Below are positions 1-7,285 of a DNA stretch of 17,082 nt, piece after piece. The notes under the pieces are model-generated. The model was not told the origin of the DNA. It saw only the letters and a list, made by a program, of their open reading frames with translations, and searched no databases. Source of the DNA: CAZUZD01 sp964624465 (GTDB lineage: Bacteria; Planctomycetota; Planctomycetia; Isosphaerales; Isosphaeraceae). The DNA lies in assembly GCA_964624465.1 (NCBI GenBank), contig CAZUZD010000117.1, forward strand, positions 1 to 17,082. Reading direction: 5' to 3'. A program made the position numbers and the translations under genes. Positions within the stretch are counted from its first letter, which is position 1; each line of letters opens with the position of its first letter.

Positions 1-927
1 CAGGTCCTTGCCGATCTCGCCCAGGCGTTCGAGCAGCTTCTCGGCGACCTTGACCGCGTTGGTGCCCGACTGCTTCTGGATCACCAGGCTCACGGCGTTG
101 CGGCCGTCGAGGGTGGCGATCGAGCGCGGCTCCTCGTACGAGTCCTCGGCGCGGCCGACGTCCTTGATCCGCACCAGGCTGTTGCCGCGCTTGGCGACGA
201 TCAGGTTGTTGAACTCCTCGGCCGTGTTCAGGCGGCCCAGGGTCCGCAGCACCAGCTCGCGGGGGCCCTGGTCGACGCGGCCGCCGGGCACCTCCAGGTT
301 CTGCGACCGCATGGCGTTGCTCACGTCGGCGATCGAGAGCCCGTGCGCGGCCAGGCGGTCGGTGTCGACGACCACGTTCATGGCGCGGATCTGGCCGCCG
401 ATGAGCTGCACGGCGCCCACGCCGTCGACGGTCTCGAGCCGCTCCTTGATCCGCCGCCGCGCCAGCTCGGTGACCTCGCGGAAGTCGCGCTTGCCCGACA
501 CGGCGATCGTCATGATCGGCATGGCGTCGGTCTCGAACTTGTCGACGATCGGCTTCTCGGTCCGGTCGGGCAATTCCGAGAGGATCGAGCTGACCTTGTC
601 GCGCACCTCCTGGGTGCCGACGTCGCCGTTCTTCGAGAGCTGGAACTGCACGCTCACGACCGAGACGCCCTCGAGCGTCGTCGACCGCAGCTCCTCGATG
701 CCGCTGATCGTGTTGAGGATGTCCTCGATCGGCTTGGTGACCGAGGACTCCATCTCCTCGACGCTCGCGCCCTGGAGCACGGTCGTCACGGAGCAGACGG
801 GGAAGTCGACGTTGGGGAACAGGTCGACGCCCAGCCGGCCGTAGGAGCTGAGCCCCAGCACCACCGGGATTGCGACCAGCACCCAGGTGAACACGGGGCG
901 CCTGATGCAGATTTCGGAGATGGTCAT
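1..927 (-). CDS. RND-family efflux transporter, inner-membrane pump (N-terminal part, runs off left edge)
   Basis: The minus strand is open from an ATG at 927 to base 1, giving 309 codons with no stop, so only the N-terminal third or so of a roughly 1000-residue pump is present. RND pumps of this type use proton influx to export drugs or other substrates through a tripartite complex. Visible signs: a short cytoplasmic start MTISEICIRRPVFTWVL leading into TM1 (about residues 12-30), the periplasmic entry VDLFPNVDFP (34-43), then the porter-domain pattern with GASVEEMESSVTKPIEDILN (53-72), GIEEL (76-80) and RELVLRTLGR (223-232). This matches the AcrB/MexB (HAE1-like) group; substrate cannot be told. 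It lies 147 bases downstream of the fusion-protein stop, in the same direction, and most likely belongs to the same operon. No clear Shine-Dalgarno precedes the ATG. An outer-membrane channel gene, if present, would be outside the window. Confidence 0.93.
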   Translation of the reverse strand, partial: MTISEICIRRPVFTWVLVAIPVVLGLSSYGRLGVDLFPNVDFPVCSVTTVLQGASVEEMESSVTKPIEDILNTISGIEELRSTTLEGVSVVSVQFQLSKNGDVGTQEVRDKVSSILSELPDRTEKPIVDKFETDAMPIMTIAVSGKRDFREVTELARRRIKERLETVDGVGAVQLIGGQIRAMNVVVDTDRLAAHGLSIADVSNAMRSQNLEVPGGRVDQGPRELVLRTLGRLNTAEEFNNLIVAKRGNSLVRIKDVGRAEDSYEEPRSIATLDGRNAVSLVIQKQSGTNAVKVAEKLLERLGEIGKDL

Positions 928-1074
928 GGCGTCTGAAGGGGGCCTGGGGCCAGTCGGGGCTCGCGCCGGAATCGGGCGACCGCCGGGAGTCCATGAGAGG
1001 AAGTGTCAGACGGGAAACCTGCGGACCTGACGGCCTGGGGCGATCAAGCCGCCCCCGGCCCGCGAGCGATGGGA

Positions 1075-2457
1075 TCAGTGCGCCCCGGTCGCCGCGGCCT
1101 CGGCGGGCTGCGCCTTCGACGCGTCGACCGGCTCGCGGACGATCACCTTCGTGTCGTCGGCGAGCTGCGTCTGGCCCGAGGTGACGACCTGGCCGGACTC
1201 CGGCAGGGTGCCCGAGGTGGCGATGACCTCGATCGAGTCGCCCTTGGTCCGGCCGGTCTGCACCGGCACGCCCCGCACGGCGTCCCCCTCGACGACGAAG
1301 ACCTTGGTCACGCCGGCGAAGCGGTACACGGCGTCGAGCGGCACGACCGTCGAGGCGCGGTCGGAGCGGGTGACGATGGCCCCCTTGGCGAAGCCGCCGG
1401 GGACGAGCCGGCCGTCGGAGTTCGGCACGATGGCCTCGACCTGGAACGTGCGGCTCACCGGGTCGACGGCCGGGTTGATGCGGGCGACCTCGCCCTCAAA
1501 CGAGTCGCCGGGGCGGCTCATGGCGGTCAGCCGCACGGGCTGGCCGACCTTGATCTCGGGGCGGTACCGCTCGGGCACGTTGGCCCAGAGGCGGATCGGG
1601 TCCTGGAGCACCAGCTCGAAGACCGCCTCGCCGTCCTTGAGCATCTGGCCCTCGGCGGCCATCCGCTTGGTGACGCCGTAGACGACCGGGGCCGAGGTGG
1701 TGCGGCCCTTGGGGTCGGTGGGCCGGGGGGCGACGATCGTCATCTCGGCCTGGTCGCGGAGCGCCACGTCGAGCGCCACCTTGCTCGACATCGCCGTGGC
1801 GATGACGGTCCGGGCGGTGAGCACCGCGTTGTCCAGGGCGGCCTCGGAGCTGGCCAGGTCGTTCTGGGTGTTCTGGAGGTCCTGCACGGTGCCGGCGTTG
1901 CGGTCGTAGAGCGACTGCTGGCGGGCGAGGTTCTGGCGGGCCTTCACGACGGCCACCTTCGCCTGCTTGATCGCCGGCAGGGCGTCGATCAGGGCGTCGA
2001 TCTCGCCGCCGCGGAGGAGCCGCTCGCTCAGGCCGTACTTCTTGACGAAGTTGATCGCCTGCTCCTCGCTGATGCCGAGCTTGACCAGCTCGCCGAGGAA
2101 GCGGGTGCGGGCCTGGTTCACGGCGAGGTCGGCGTCGGTGCGCTCCAGCTCCAGCAGCGGCTCGCCGGGGGCGATCGGGTCGCCCATCTCGCGGTGGACC
2201 TTCGCGACCCGGCCGCCGCGGCGGGCGCCGACGGTCACCTGGTCCCAGGCCATCAGGGTCCCCTCGACGGGGACGGTCGTCTCGACCAGCTCGCGGCGGA
2301 GGTCGGCGACGGTGATCGGGACCGGGGGGGCCGGGCCGCTCGCCTTGGCGTGCGACTCGCCGTGCCCGCCGCAGCCGGAGCCGGCCGCGGCGATCGTGAT
2401 CGACAGGCCCAGGGCCGCCAGCGCCCTCAGCGGCCGGCCATTTGCACTCGCAGTCAT
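1075..2457 (-). CDS. HlyD/AcrA-type periplasmic membrane fusion protein of an RND efflux system (lipoprotein)
   Basis: A 460-residue periplasmic adaptor that would link the RND pump to an outer-membrane channel. The N-terminus has a hydrophobic stretch (residues 10-26) ending in GSGC with Cys29, a plausible though non-ideal lipobox. Next come the first half of the lipoyl-like domain (about 65-108, with GGRVAKV and GDPIAPGEPLLEL), a long helical hairpin (about 108-235), the returning lipoyl half (about 237-285), the beta-barrel domain (about 286-362, WANVPE...VGQPVRLT) and a membrane-proximal domain with VVPLDAVYR (371-379). The helical part holds an extra segment around 120-165 (LGISEEQAINFVKKYGLSER), so it is longer than in AcrA. 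The start ATG at 2457 overlaps the TetR stop as ATGA, with AAGGAG about 11 bases upstream inside the tetR gene, which points to translational coupling. The C-terminal 20 residues are Ala-rich and probably disordered. Confidence 0.94.
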   Translation of the reverse strand: MTASANGRPLRALAALGLSITIAAAGSGCGGHGESHAKASGPAPPVPITVADLRRELVETTVPVEGTLMAWDQVTVGARRGGRVAKVHREMGDPIAPGEPLLELERTDADLAVNQARTRFLGELVKLGISEEQAINFVKKYGLSERLLRGGEIDALIDALPAIKQAKVAVVKARQNLARQQSLYDRNAGTVQDLQNTQNDLASSEAALDNAVLTARTVIATAMSSKVALDVALRDQAEMTIVAPRPTDPKGRTTSAPVVYGVTKRMAAEGQMLKDGEAVFELVLQDPIRLWANVPERYRPEIKVGQPVRLTAMSRPGDSFEGEVARINPAVDPVSRTFQVEAIVPNSDGRLVPGGFAKGAIVTRSDRASTVVPLDAVYRFAGVTKVFVVEGDAVRGVPVQTGRTKGDSIEVIATSGTLPESGQVVTSGQTQLADDTKVIVREPVDASKAQPAEAAATGAH

Positions 2458-3134
2458 GGGCGTCGTCTCTCCTTGCGGCCGACCGGCGGCGCCGGTGCCG
2501 GACTGGGCTCCGCCGGGGCGGCCTCGACCGCGGCCCGGCAGCCATCGAGCAGGTCGTCGACCAGGCCGCGCGCCAGGTCGGGGGTGATCGGTCGATCGCG
2601 GTACAGGTAGTCGACGGTGTGCACGACGCAGAGGCCGTTGAGGGCGTCGCGGAAGAACCCGGCCCGGTCGGCTGGGACCACGCCGGCGGCCCGCACGCGG
2701 GCGATCCCCTCGTCCTGGAGCGCGTCCATCTGCTCGGCGAACCGCGTCACGTCGGCCGACAGGCCGGTGGCCAGCGGGCCGAAGAACAGGGCGTAGAAGA
2801 ACCGGGCCCGGTCGGGGTCCTCGTAGCAGAAGTCCAGCTTCGCCTGGAGCAGGCCGGCCAGCGCGGCCACCGGGTCGGACTCGGCGTCGAGCCGCGCCCG
2901 CATCTCGGCCACCAGCCGGCTCATCGGGTCGTTGACCAGGGCGTGGGCCAGCCCTTCCTTGCTCCGGAAGTGGTAGTAGAGGGTCGGCTTGGTGACGCCG
3001 GCGGCCTCGACGATTTCGCGGACCGAGGTGGCGTCATAGCCGCGGCTCGCGAACAGCCGCGCCGCGGCCCGCGCGATGTGCCGCGCCACCGCGCCCGCCT
3101 CCGCCCCCGGGCCCTTCGGCTCCGCGGCCGCCAT
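2454..3134 (-). CDS. TetR/AcrR-family transcriptional repressor
   Basis: A 226-residue one-component regulator, first gene of the efflux operon. The N-terminal DNA-binding domain spans about residues 15-62. The helix-turn-helix lies at about 37-59 (VREIVEAAGVTKPTLYYHF, followed by SKEGL), the classic TetR signature. The rest is the helical ligand/dimerisation domain, ending in a Pro/Ala-rich basic tail (207-226). I chose the ATG at 3134 because the HTH then starts at the usual distance from the N-terminus and GAAGG lies 8 bases upstream. The frame stays open much further upstream, but that would run through the promoter and operator. It is expected to repress its own operon through the inverted repeat at 3207-3222; ligand unknown. 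Its stop overlaps the start of the fusion-protein gene by four bases. Family assignment is certain; role as efflux repressor is inferred from context. Confidence 0.93.
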   Translation of the reverse strand: MAAAEPKGPGAEAGAVARHIARAAARLFASRGYDATSVREIVEAAGVTKPTLYYHFRSKEGLAHALVNDPMSRLVAEMRARLDAESDPVAALAGLLQAKLDFCYEDPDRARFFYALFFGPLATGLSADVTRFAEQMDALQDEGIARVRAAGVVPADRAGFFRDALNGLCVVHTVDYLYRDRPITPDLARGLVDDLLDGCRAAVEAAPAEPSPAPAPPVGRKERRRP

Positions 3135-3206
3135 CTTGACCGCCTTCGGATCCAGCAGCGCCAACGCATCCCCCTGCCGGGCCCGCACCGGCCCGTTGAG
3201 AGCAAT

Positions 3207-3222
3207 CCTACCGACCGGTAGG
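3207..3222. promoter_or_regulatory. Inverted-repeat operator, probable TetR-family binding site
   Basis: CCTACC-GACC-GGTAGG is a perfect 6-4-6 inverted repeat. On the minus strand it begins two bases after the putative -10 box and covers the place where transcription should start. A short perfect dyad in this position in front of a tetR gene is the usual layout of an autorepression operator. Binding is inferred, not shown. Confidence 0.7.
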
Positions 3223-3223
3223 T

Positions 3224-3252
3224 ATCGTACGACAGGCTGGCGATCCTGGCAA
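3224..3252 (-). promoter_or_regulatory. Sigma70-type promoter of the tetR-efflux operon
   Basis: On the minus strand TTGCCA (3252-3247) is followed after exactly 17 bases by TACGAT (3229-3224), both close to consensus. Transcription would start near 3217, inside the inverted repeat, leaving a leader of about 80 bases before the tetR ATG. This is a strong match for such GC-rich DNA. Confidence 0.65.
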
Positions 3253-3340
3253 GCTGGATCGATGAATCCGGCGGGCCGGCCGGCATCCAGACCCACGCGG
3301 GGCCCGATCGGTTCGCGCCGTCTGGGGACGGGCGGGCGGC

Positions 3341-3369
3341 TTGGCCGTGGCGCGGGGTTCGGGTAGGGT
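3341..3369 (+). promoter_or_regulatory. Candidate promoter of the BLH/DSP-like phosphatase gene
   Basis: TTGGCC (3341-3346), a 17-base spacer, then TAGGGT (3364-3369), about 85 bases ahead of the ATG at 3456. The spacing is ideal but the -10 box is only a partial match, so this is a moderate candidate. Confidence 0.35.
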
Positions 3370-3455
3370 GATCCCCGGCGCGGCGGGGGCCGGTGGGCCG
3401 GCCGGGTGGCCGGGCCGGACGGGCCCCGGGCTTGCGGTCCCCCGGGGTCGGAACC

Positions 3456-3896
3456 ATGAACACGCGGTCCATCACTCCCACGCTCGTGATCGCCGACCAG
3501 CCCGACGCCGACGATCTGGCCGGCCTGGCCGCCGAGGGGTATGCCGGCGTGATCAACCTCCGCCTGCCCGGCGAGCCCGAGCAGCCGATCGACCCGGCGG
3601 CCGAGGGCGCGCTCGTCCGGGCCCAGGGGCTCGACTACCTGCACGTCCCGATCGGTGGCGCCCCGCTCACGCCCGAAGGGGTCGGCTCCGTCTGCGAGTT
3701 CCTGGACCGGCACGCCGACGGCAAGGTGCTCGTGCACTGCCGCCGCGGCCCCCGCGCCGCCGCCCTGGTGCTGCTGCACCGGGCGCAGGCCAACGGCTGG
3801 GCCCCGGCCCAGGCGATCGAGGCCGGCCGCGAGCTGGGCCTGGGCGTCGAGGGCAATCTGCGGCTGATGGTCGAGGCGTACCTGGCGGCCCGGTGA
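3456..3896 (+). CDS. BLH/DSP-like (DUF442-type) phosphatase domain protein
   Basis: A 146-residue cytoplasmic protein with no signal peptide, the size of a single cysteine-phosphatase-like domain. The catalytic-loop candidate is VLVHCRRGPRAAAL with Cys95 and Arg100, i.e. HC-x4-R. That spacing differs from the HC-x5-R of ordinary tyrosine and dual-specificity phosphatases and matches the CRSGTRS loop of the 'beta-lactamase hydrolase-like' family (PF04273, sometimes annotated as sulfur transferase). Other family-like parts are the start ITPTLVIADQPDADDLAGLA (6-25), GVINLR (31-36) and LDYLHVPI (59-66). The ATG at 3456 gives this normal N-terminus; longer in-frame starts add only low-complexity Gly/Arg/Pro sequence. 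The substrate is unknown, and the activity (phosphatase or sulfur transfer) is uncertain. It stands alone, with a hairpin region downstream. Confidence 0.8.
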   Translation: MNTRSITPTLVIADQPDADDLAGLAAEGYAGVINLRLPGEPEQPIDPAAEGALVRAQGLDYLHVPIGGAPLTPEGVGSVCEFLDRHADGKVLVHCRRGPRAAALVLLHRAQANGWAPAQAIEAGRELGLGVEGNLRLMVEAYLAAR

Positions 3897-4017
3897 CGCC
3901 CGGACGCTCCGGCTGCTGCGCTCGCCACCGGGGCCGGGCCATCGGCGCGGTGTGGGCGGTCATGGTCGTGGTCGACTGTTGTGCCCGGCTCGCGCACTTG
4001 CCACATTGAGGGCCTGC

Positions 4018-4052
4018 GGCCCCGCCCGGTCGGGAAACGGGCCCGCGGGGCC
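4018..4052. terminator. GC-rich hairpin between phosphatase and Dabb genes
   Basis: GGCCCCGC (4018-4025) and GCGGGGCC (4045-4052) form a perfect 8-bp stem around a 19-base loop. A TTTTT run comes only about 17 bases later, so it is not a canonical intrinsic terminator. It may still end the phosphatase transcript or act in the Dabb leader. The 3897-4095 gap holds no further gene I can support. Confidence 0.35.
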
Positions 4053-4095
4053 ATCCGTTGCGTCTGGTTTTTGCGACAGTCCGAGGTCTCTCCCC

Positions 4096-4401
4096 ATGCT
4101 CGCCCACAACGTCTTCTTCCAGCTCAAGGATCGCTCCCCCGAGGCCCGCGACGCCCTGGTGGCGGCCTGCAAGCAGTATCTGACGGACCACCCCGGCGTG
4201 GCCTTCTTCGCCTGCGGCACGCTGGCCGAGGAGTATCAGCGCCCGGTCAACGACCGCGAGTTCGACGTGGCCCTGCACCTCGTCTTCCAGACGAAGGAGG
4301 ACCACGACGTGTACCAGGACGCCCCCCGGCACCACCAGTTCGTCACCGAGAACCGCGACGGCTGGGCCAAGGTCCGCGTCTTCGACTCGATCGTCGACTG
4401 A
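4096..4401 (+). CDS. Dabb family (stress-responsive A/B barrel) protein
   Basis: A 101-residue protein the size of a single Dabb domain (PF07876). The first strand MLAHNVFFQLKD with His4, the helix SPEARDALVAACKQYL (14-29), the strand DVALHLVFQTKED (57-69) and the loop YQDAPRHHQFV (73-83) match the family layout: His on strand 1 and a Tyr/His pair before the last helix. Dabb proteins form dimeric ferredoxin-like barrels. Some are stress-induced and some are enzymes (for example cyclases), so the reaction is open. GAGG lies 9 bases before the ATG. The stop is followed by a compact hairpin, and the next gene begins about 100 bases later on the same strand, so co-transcription is possible. No export signal. 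Confidence 0.85.
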   Translation: MLAHNVFFQLKDRSPEARDALVAACKQYLTDHPGVAFFACGTLAEEYQRPVNDREFDVALHLVFQTKEDHDVYQDAPRHHQFVTENRDGWAKVRVFDSIVD

Positions 4402-4429
4402 GCCGGTCCGAACCCGTCCGGGCGAGCCG

Positions 4430-4454
4430 CCGCCGGGGTCGCCCCGACCGGCGG
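4430..4454. terminator. Compact GC-rich hairpin after the Dabb gene
   Basis: Bases 4430-4441 and 4445-4454 pair as a 10-bp stem (CCGCCGGTCG type) with a two-base G bulge and a three-base loop. No T-run follows. It may be a weak or factor-assisted terminator, or a structure in the acyltransferase leader. Confidence 0.3.
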
Positions 4455-4507
4455 TCGCCCCGGTCACGACGAGGACCCTCGGCCGTGCGCGGAGGGGTGC
4501 CCTGGCG

Positions 4508-5758
4508 ATGAATCGACGCATCCCCGAACTCGACGGCCTGCGGGCGCTGGCCGCCGGCGTCGTGCTCCTGTTCCACCTCAACCCGCCGAAGTTCGCGTGG
4601 GGCTGGACCGGCGTCGACCTGTTCTTCGTGCTGTCCGGCTACCTGATCACCGGCATCATCCTGGCCAACCTGGACCGCCGGCGGTTCCTGCTCACGTTCT
4701 ACGTGCGCCGGGGGCTGCGGATCTGGCCGATCTACTACCTGACGCTCGCCGTGCTGGTCGCCACCACCCCCTGGGTGCCGCCGGACCGTCGGCCGGCGCT
4801 CGACGGGATCGGGTACTACCTGCTGTACCTCCAGAACATCTGGCTCTACTGGCTGGGGCCGGGCCCGAAGTTCCACATCGCGTTTGACCACACCTGGACC
4901 CTCGCCCTGGAGGAGCAGTTCTACTGCGTCTGGCCGGCGCTGGTGGTGGTGGCGGCCTGGTCGGGGTGGGACACGCTCGTCCTGGCCGCCGACCGGCTCG
5001 GCCGTCGGGCGGGCCTGCGGCGGCCGCTCGATCGCCTGGCGCGGGAACTGGCGTGGACCCGCGTCCTCTCGCCGCGCGGCTGGCGCGTGCTCGCCCTCTG
5101 CCTGGCGGCGATCGCCCTGGCCTGGATGGCCCGCGAGGGAGGGTACATCCGGCTGGGTCGGCTCTCGGAGCGCCTGCTGGTCGCCCGCTGCGACGGCCTG
5201 GCCCTGGGCGGCCTGATGGCCGTGCTGCTGGCCGAGGGGCGGGGTGGGCTGCTCACGCGCCGGTGGCTGGGGCCGCTGTTCACGATCGTCGGGCTGCTGG
5301 GGTTCGGCTGGCTGGCGTGGTCGGCCATCGAGACCGGCGGGCTGGGGTTCCTGGGGCTGCCCACCCCGGCCGACCCGGCGACCACCCTGCTGGCCGTGAA
5401 CCTCGCCTACTGCGGCCTGGTCGGCCTGGTCGTCTGCGCCGCCGGCCGCTCGTGGCTGGCCCCGCTGCGGTGGCGGCCGCTCTGCGCCAACGGGGTGATC
5501 AGCTACGGCATCTACCTGTACCACTACCCGATCTACTGGGCCTTCGACCGCTGCCGGTTCCAGTACGAGGAGTCCCCCGGCCGGGCGGCGCTCAAGATCG
5601 GCACGACGCTGGCCGTCGCCATCGCCTCGTGGTTCCTGATCGAGCGCCCGTTCCTCCGCCTCAAGGACCGCTTCGACTACGGCGCCCGTCCTGCCCCCAC
5701 GGCCGCCGGGCTGGCGGCGATCCGGCCGGTGGACGAGGTCGAGGAGGTGATCGGTTAA
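4508..5758 (+). CDS. Acyltransferase-3 family membrane protein (OafA/YrhL-like O-acyltransferase)
   Basis: A 416-residue polytopic inner-membrane protein that would transfer an acyl group (typically acetyl) to a sugar of a surface glycan or other carbohydrate. Family marks are clear: PELDGLRALA (6-15) followed by His23 in the first helix, GVDLFFVLSGYLIT (35-48), the arginine-rich loop FYVRRGLRIWPIYYL (64-78) and HTWTLALEEQFY (128-139). About ten hydrophobic segments follow, with ISYGIYLYHYPIYWAF near 333-348 as the usual late helix, then IERPFLRLKD. A GGAGGGG run about 9 bases before the ATG supports this start. There is no fused SGNH hydrolase domain and no glycan gene nearby, so the substrate is unknown. 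Its TAA stop overlaps the opposing stop of the next gene. Confidence 0.93.
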   Translation: MNRRIPELDGLRALAAGVVLLFHLNPPKFAWGWTGVDLFFVLSGYLITGIILANLDRRRFLLTFYVRRGLRIWPIYYLTLAVLVATTPWVPPDRRPALDGIGYYLLYLQNIWLYWLGPGPKFHIAFDHTWTLALEEQFYCVWPALVVVAAWSGWDTLVLAADRLGRRAGLRRPLDRLARELAWTRVLSPRGWRVLALCLAAIALAWMAREGGYIRLGRLSERLLVARCDGLALGGLMAVLLAEGRGGLLTRRWLGPLFTIVGLLGFGWLAWSAIETGGLGFLGLPTPADPATTLLAVNLAYCGLVGLVVCAAGRSWLAPLRWRPLCANGVISYGIYLYHYPIYWAFDRCRFQYEESPGRAALKIGTTLAVAIASWFLIERPFLRLKDRFDYGARPAPTAAGLAAIRPVDEVEEVIG

Positions 5759-7206
5759 CGCGCCGCCGGGTCGGTTCCGGCTCGCGACGGCGCGGTGTCC
5801 TGCGCCTCCTGCCAGATCGGCCCGTAGACCGCCTTGTCGAAGGGCGGGCAGCCGGTGGGGAACTGGCCGAGGGCGTTGTGCTTCGAGCGCATCAGGGCCG
5901 TGCAGTCGCTGAAGGTGCGGCACACCCGCTTGCGGTCCAGCGGCGTACCCTCGATGGCCGCGCGGGCGAGGTCCGGATACGAGAGCGAGCCCCGGCCCAC
6001 GCCCACCAGGCTCACGCGGCCTTCCCGCACGTTGGCCGCCCCGGCCGCCAGCAGGAACCCCTGCAGGTAGCTGTAGCCCGAGCCGACCACCGCCAGGTCC
6101 GGGAACGCCTGCTGCACGCGGGCGGTCAGGTCGAAGTGCCGGGCGACGCCGATGAGCGGGTGCTCGGGGGCCTCGTAGCCGTCGGGCGGGGCGTACTCGA
6201 AGGGCCGCAGCAGGTGCGGGCTCGCGTACGGGTTCCCGAGCGTCACGTTCACCAGCGCCACGCCCAGGTCGCGGAGCCGGCCAATCAGGCGGATCGGCTC
6301 GTCGAGATCCGGCCGGTGCGGGTCGAACGGGTCGGCCCCCCAGACGCCGGCGACGGGCGTCGCGAAGGCGTCCGGCGCCCCGTCGCCGTCCGGCCCGTTG
6401 TGGAACGGCGGGCCGTCGAAGACGTTCAGCCGGGTGCCGACGATCAGATCCGGATGGGCGTCCCGGATCCGCCCGACGAGGGTCAGGATGAACCGGGTCC
6501 GGTTCTCGAACGAGCCGCCGTAGCGCCCGGGTCGGGTGGTGGCCGAGAGCAGCTCGTTGAGCAGGTAGCGATGGCACTGCTTGAGGTCGACGAAGTCGAA
6601 CCCCGCCCGCGCCGCGACGCCGGCCGCCGTGACGTAGTGGTCGAGCAGCCGGTCCAGCTCATCGTCCGAGATCAGCGGCGTGCCCGGTCCCGCGACCAGT
6701 CCGGTGGAGCGGTCGACGACGGTGCGGCGGTCGAGCAGCGGATCGTGGTGGGCGAGGATCGGCCTGGGCACGCTGTAGCGGCCCGAGTGCGTGAGCTGGA
6801 GGCCGACGAGCAGGTCGGAGTCGTCGCCCCAGGCCTCGCGGTGCGACCGGCGGCAGGTGTCGAGCAGCCGGGCCAGGCCGTCGGCGTGCGCAGGGTCGAC
6901 GACGAGCTGCCGGGTGTTGGCGCGGCCCTCGGGCACGACGGCCGCCGCCTCGCCCCAGATCAGCTTGGCGCCACCGGCGCCGAAGCGCTCGTAGCGGCGG
7001 ACGGTGAGCGCGTCGGGCGAGCCGTCGGCGGTACCGTCGCAGCCCTCCATGGGCTGGATCGCCAGCCGGTTGCCCAGGGTGCGGCCGGCGACGGCGAGCG
7101 GGCGGAGCAGGGGGGCGAGGTCGTCGGCGAGCCGCAGGTCGAGGCCGAGCCCGTCGGCTGCGGCGCTCAGGTCGGCGGCGGTCTTGAACTTGAAGAATCG
7201 GGACAC
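5755..7206 (-). CDS. Old Yellow Enzyme-type NADH:flavin oxidoreductase with cysteine-bearing C-terminal tail
   Basis: A 483-residue FMN-dependent TIM-barrel reductase, cytoplasmic. Family features: NRLAIQPMEG (46-55), FGAGGAKLIWGEA (75-87), GLQLTHSGRYS (135-145, active-site region), the substrate/FMN segment FVDLKQCHRYLLNELL (205-220) followed by GRYGGSFENRTRF (227-239), VGTRLNVFDG (256-265) and the phosphate-binding end VVGSGYSYLQ (373-382) with VGVGRGSLSYPDLAR (401-415). The usual HGY of the family is HRY here. The C-terminus adds a tail with Cys429, Cys435 and Cys453, not typical of simple OYEs, and it is short of the full NAD(P)H-binding domain of 2,4-dienoyl-CoA reductase. The start is GTG at 7206, with GGAG about 10 bases upstream. 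It is convergent with the acyltransferase gene and divergent from the TPR genes. Substrate unknown. Confidence 0.9.
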   Translation of the reverse strand: MSRFFKFKTAADLSAAADGLGLDLRLADDLAPLLRPLAVAGRTLGNRLAIQPMEGCDGTADGSPDALTVRRYERFGAGGAKLIWGEAAAVVPEGRANTRQLVVDPAHADGLARLLDTCRRSHREAWGDDSDLLVGLQLTHSGRYSVPRPILAHHDPLLDRRTVVDRSTGLVAGPGTPLISDDELDRLLDHYVTAAGVAARAGFDFVDLKQCHRYLLNELLSATTRPGRYGGSFENRTRFILTLVGRIRDAHPDLIVGTRLNVFDGPPFHNGPDGDGAPDAFATPVAGVWGADPFDPHRPDLDEPIRLIGRLRDLGVALVNVTLGNPYASPHLLRPFEYAPPDGYEAPEHPLIGVARHFDLTARVQQAFPDLAVVGSGYSYLQGFLLAAGAANVREGRVSLVGVGRGSLSYPDLARAAIEGTPLDRKRVCRTFSDCTALMRSKHNALGQFPTGCPPFDKAVYGPIWQEAQDTAPSRAGTDPAAR

Positions 7207-7285
7207 GGCACGGCTCCGCGACGCCGGGGCAGGGACGGGCGCAATCCCCTCACGATACCGCGCCGGCCGGCGGGCGTGCAGCCGC

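Larger units (their letters stand above)
3135..3455. promoter_or_regulatory. Divergent intergenic region between tetR operon and phosphatase gene
   Basis: This gap of just over 300 bases has no coding feature I can support. It holds, from left to right, the tetR leader (3135 to about 3217), the putative operator (3207-3222), the tetR promoter on the minus strand (3224-3252) and a candidate plus-strand promoter for the phosphatase gene (3341-3369). The two promoters point away from each other and are about 90 bases apart, so the operator is unlikely to govern the phosphatase gene directly. Confidence 0.6.

Noticed and set aside
1003..2610. A 535-codon plus-strand frame across the fusion-protein gene
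   Set aside because: Asp/Gly/Leu/Val-rich shadow of the minus-strand fusion protein, which has clear domain structure.
3135..3779. Longer N-terminus for the TetR protein
   Set aside because: The extension would translate the promoter, the operator and part of the divergent phosphatase gene, and it is low complexity. The ATG at 3134 places the HTH normally.
3974..3985. GACTGTTGTGC shared between the Dabb leader and the first kinase promoter
   Set aside because: An 11-base match is expected many times by chance in a window of this size, and promoter boxes do not line up at the Dabb copy.
4343..6577. A 744-codon minus-strand frame overlapping the acyltransferase and oxidoreductase
   Set aside because: Its translation is Pro/Arg/Gly/Gln low complexity, in conflict with two clearly recognisable genes.
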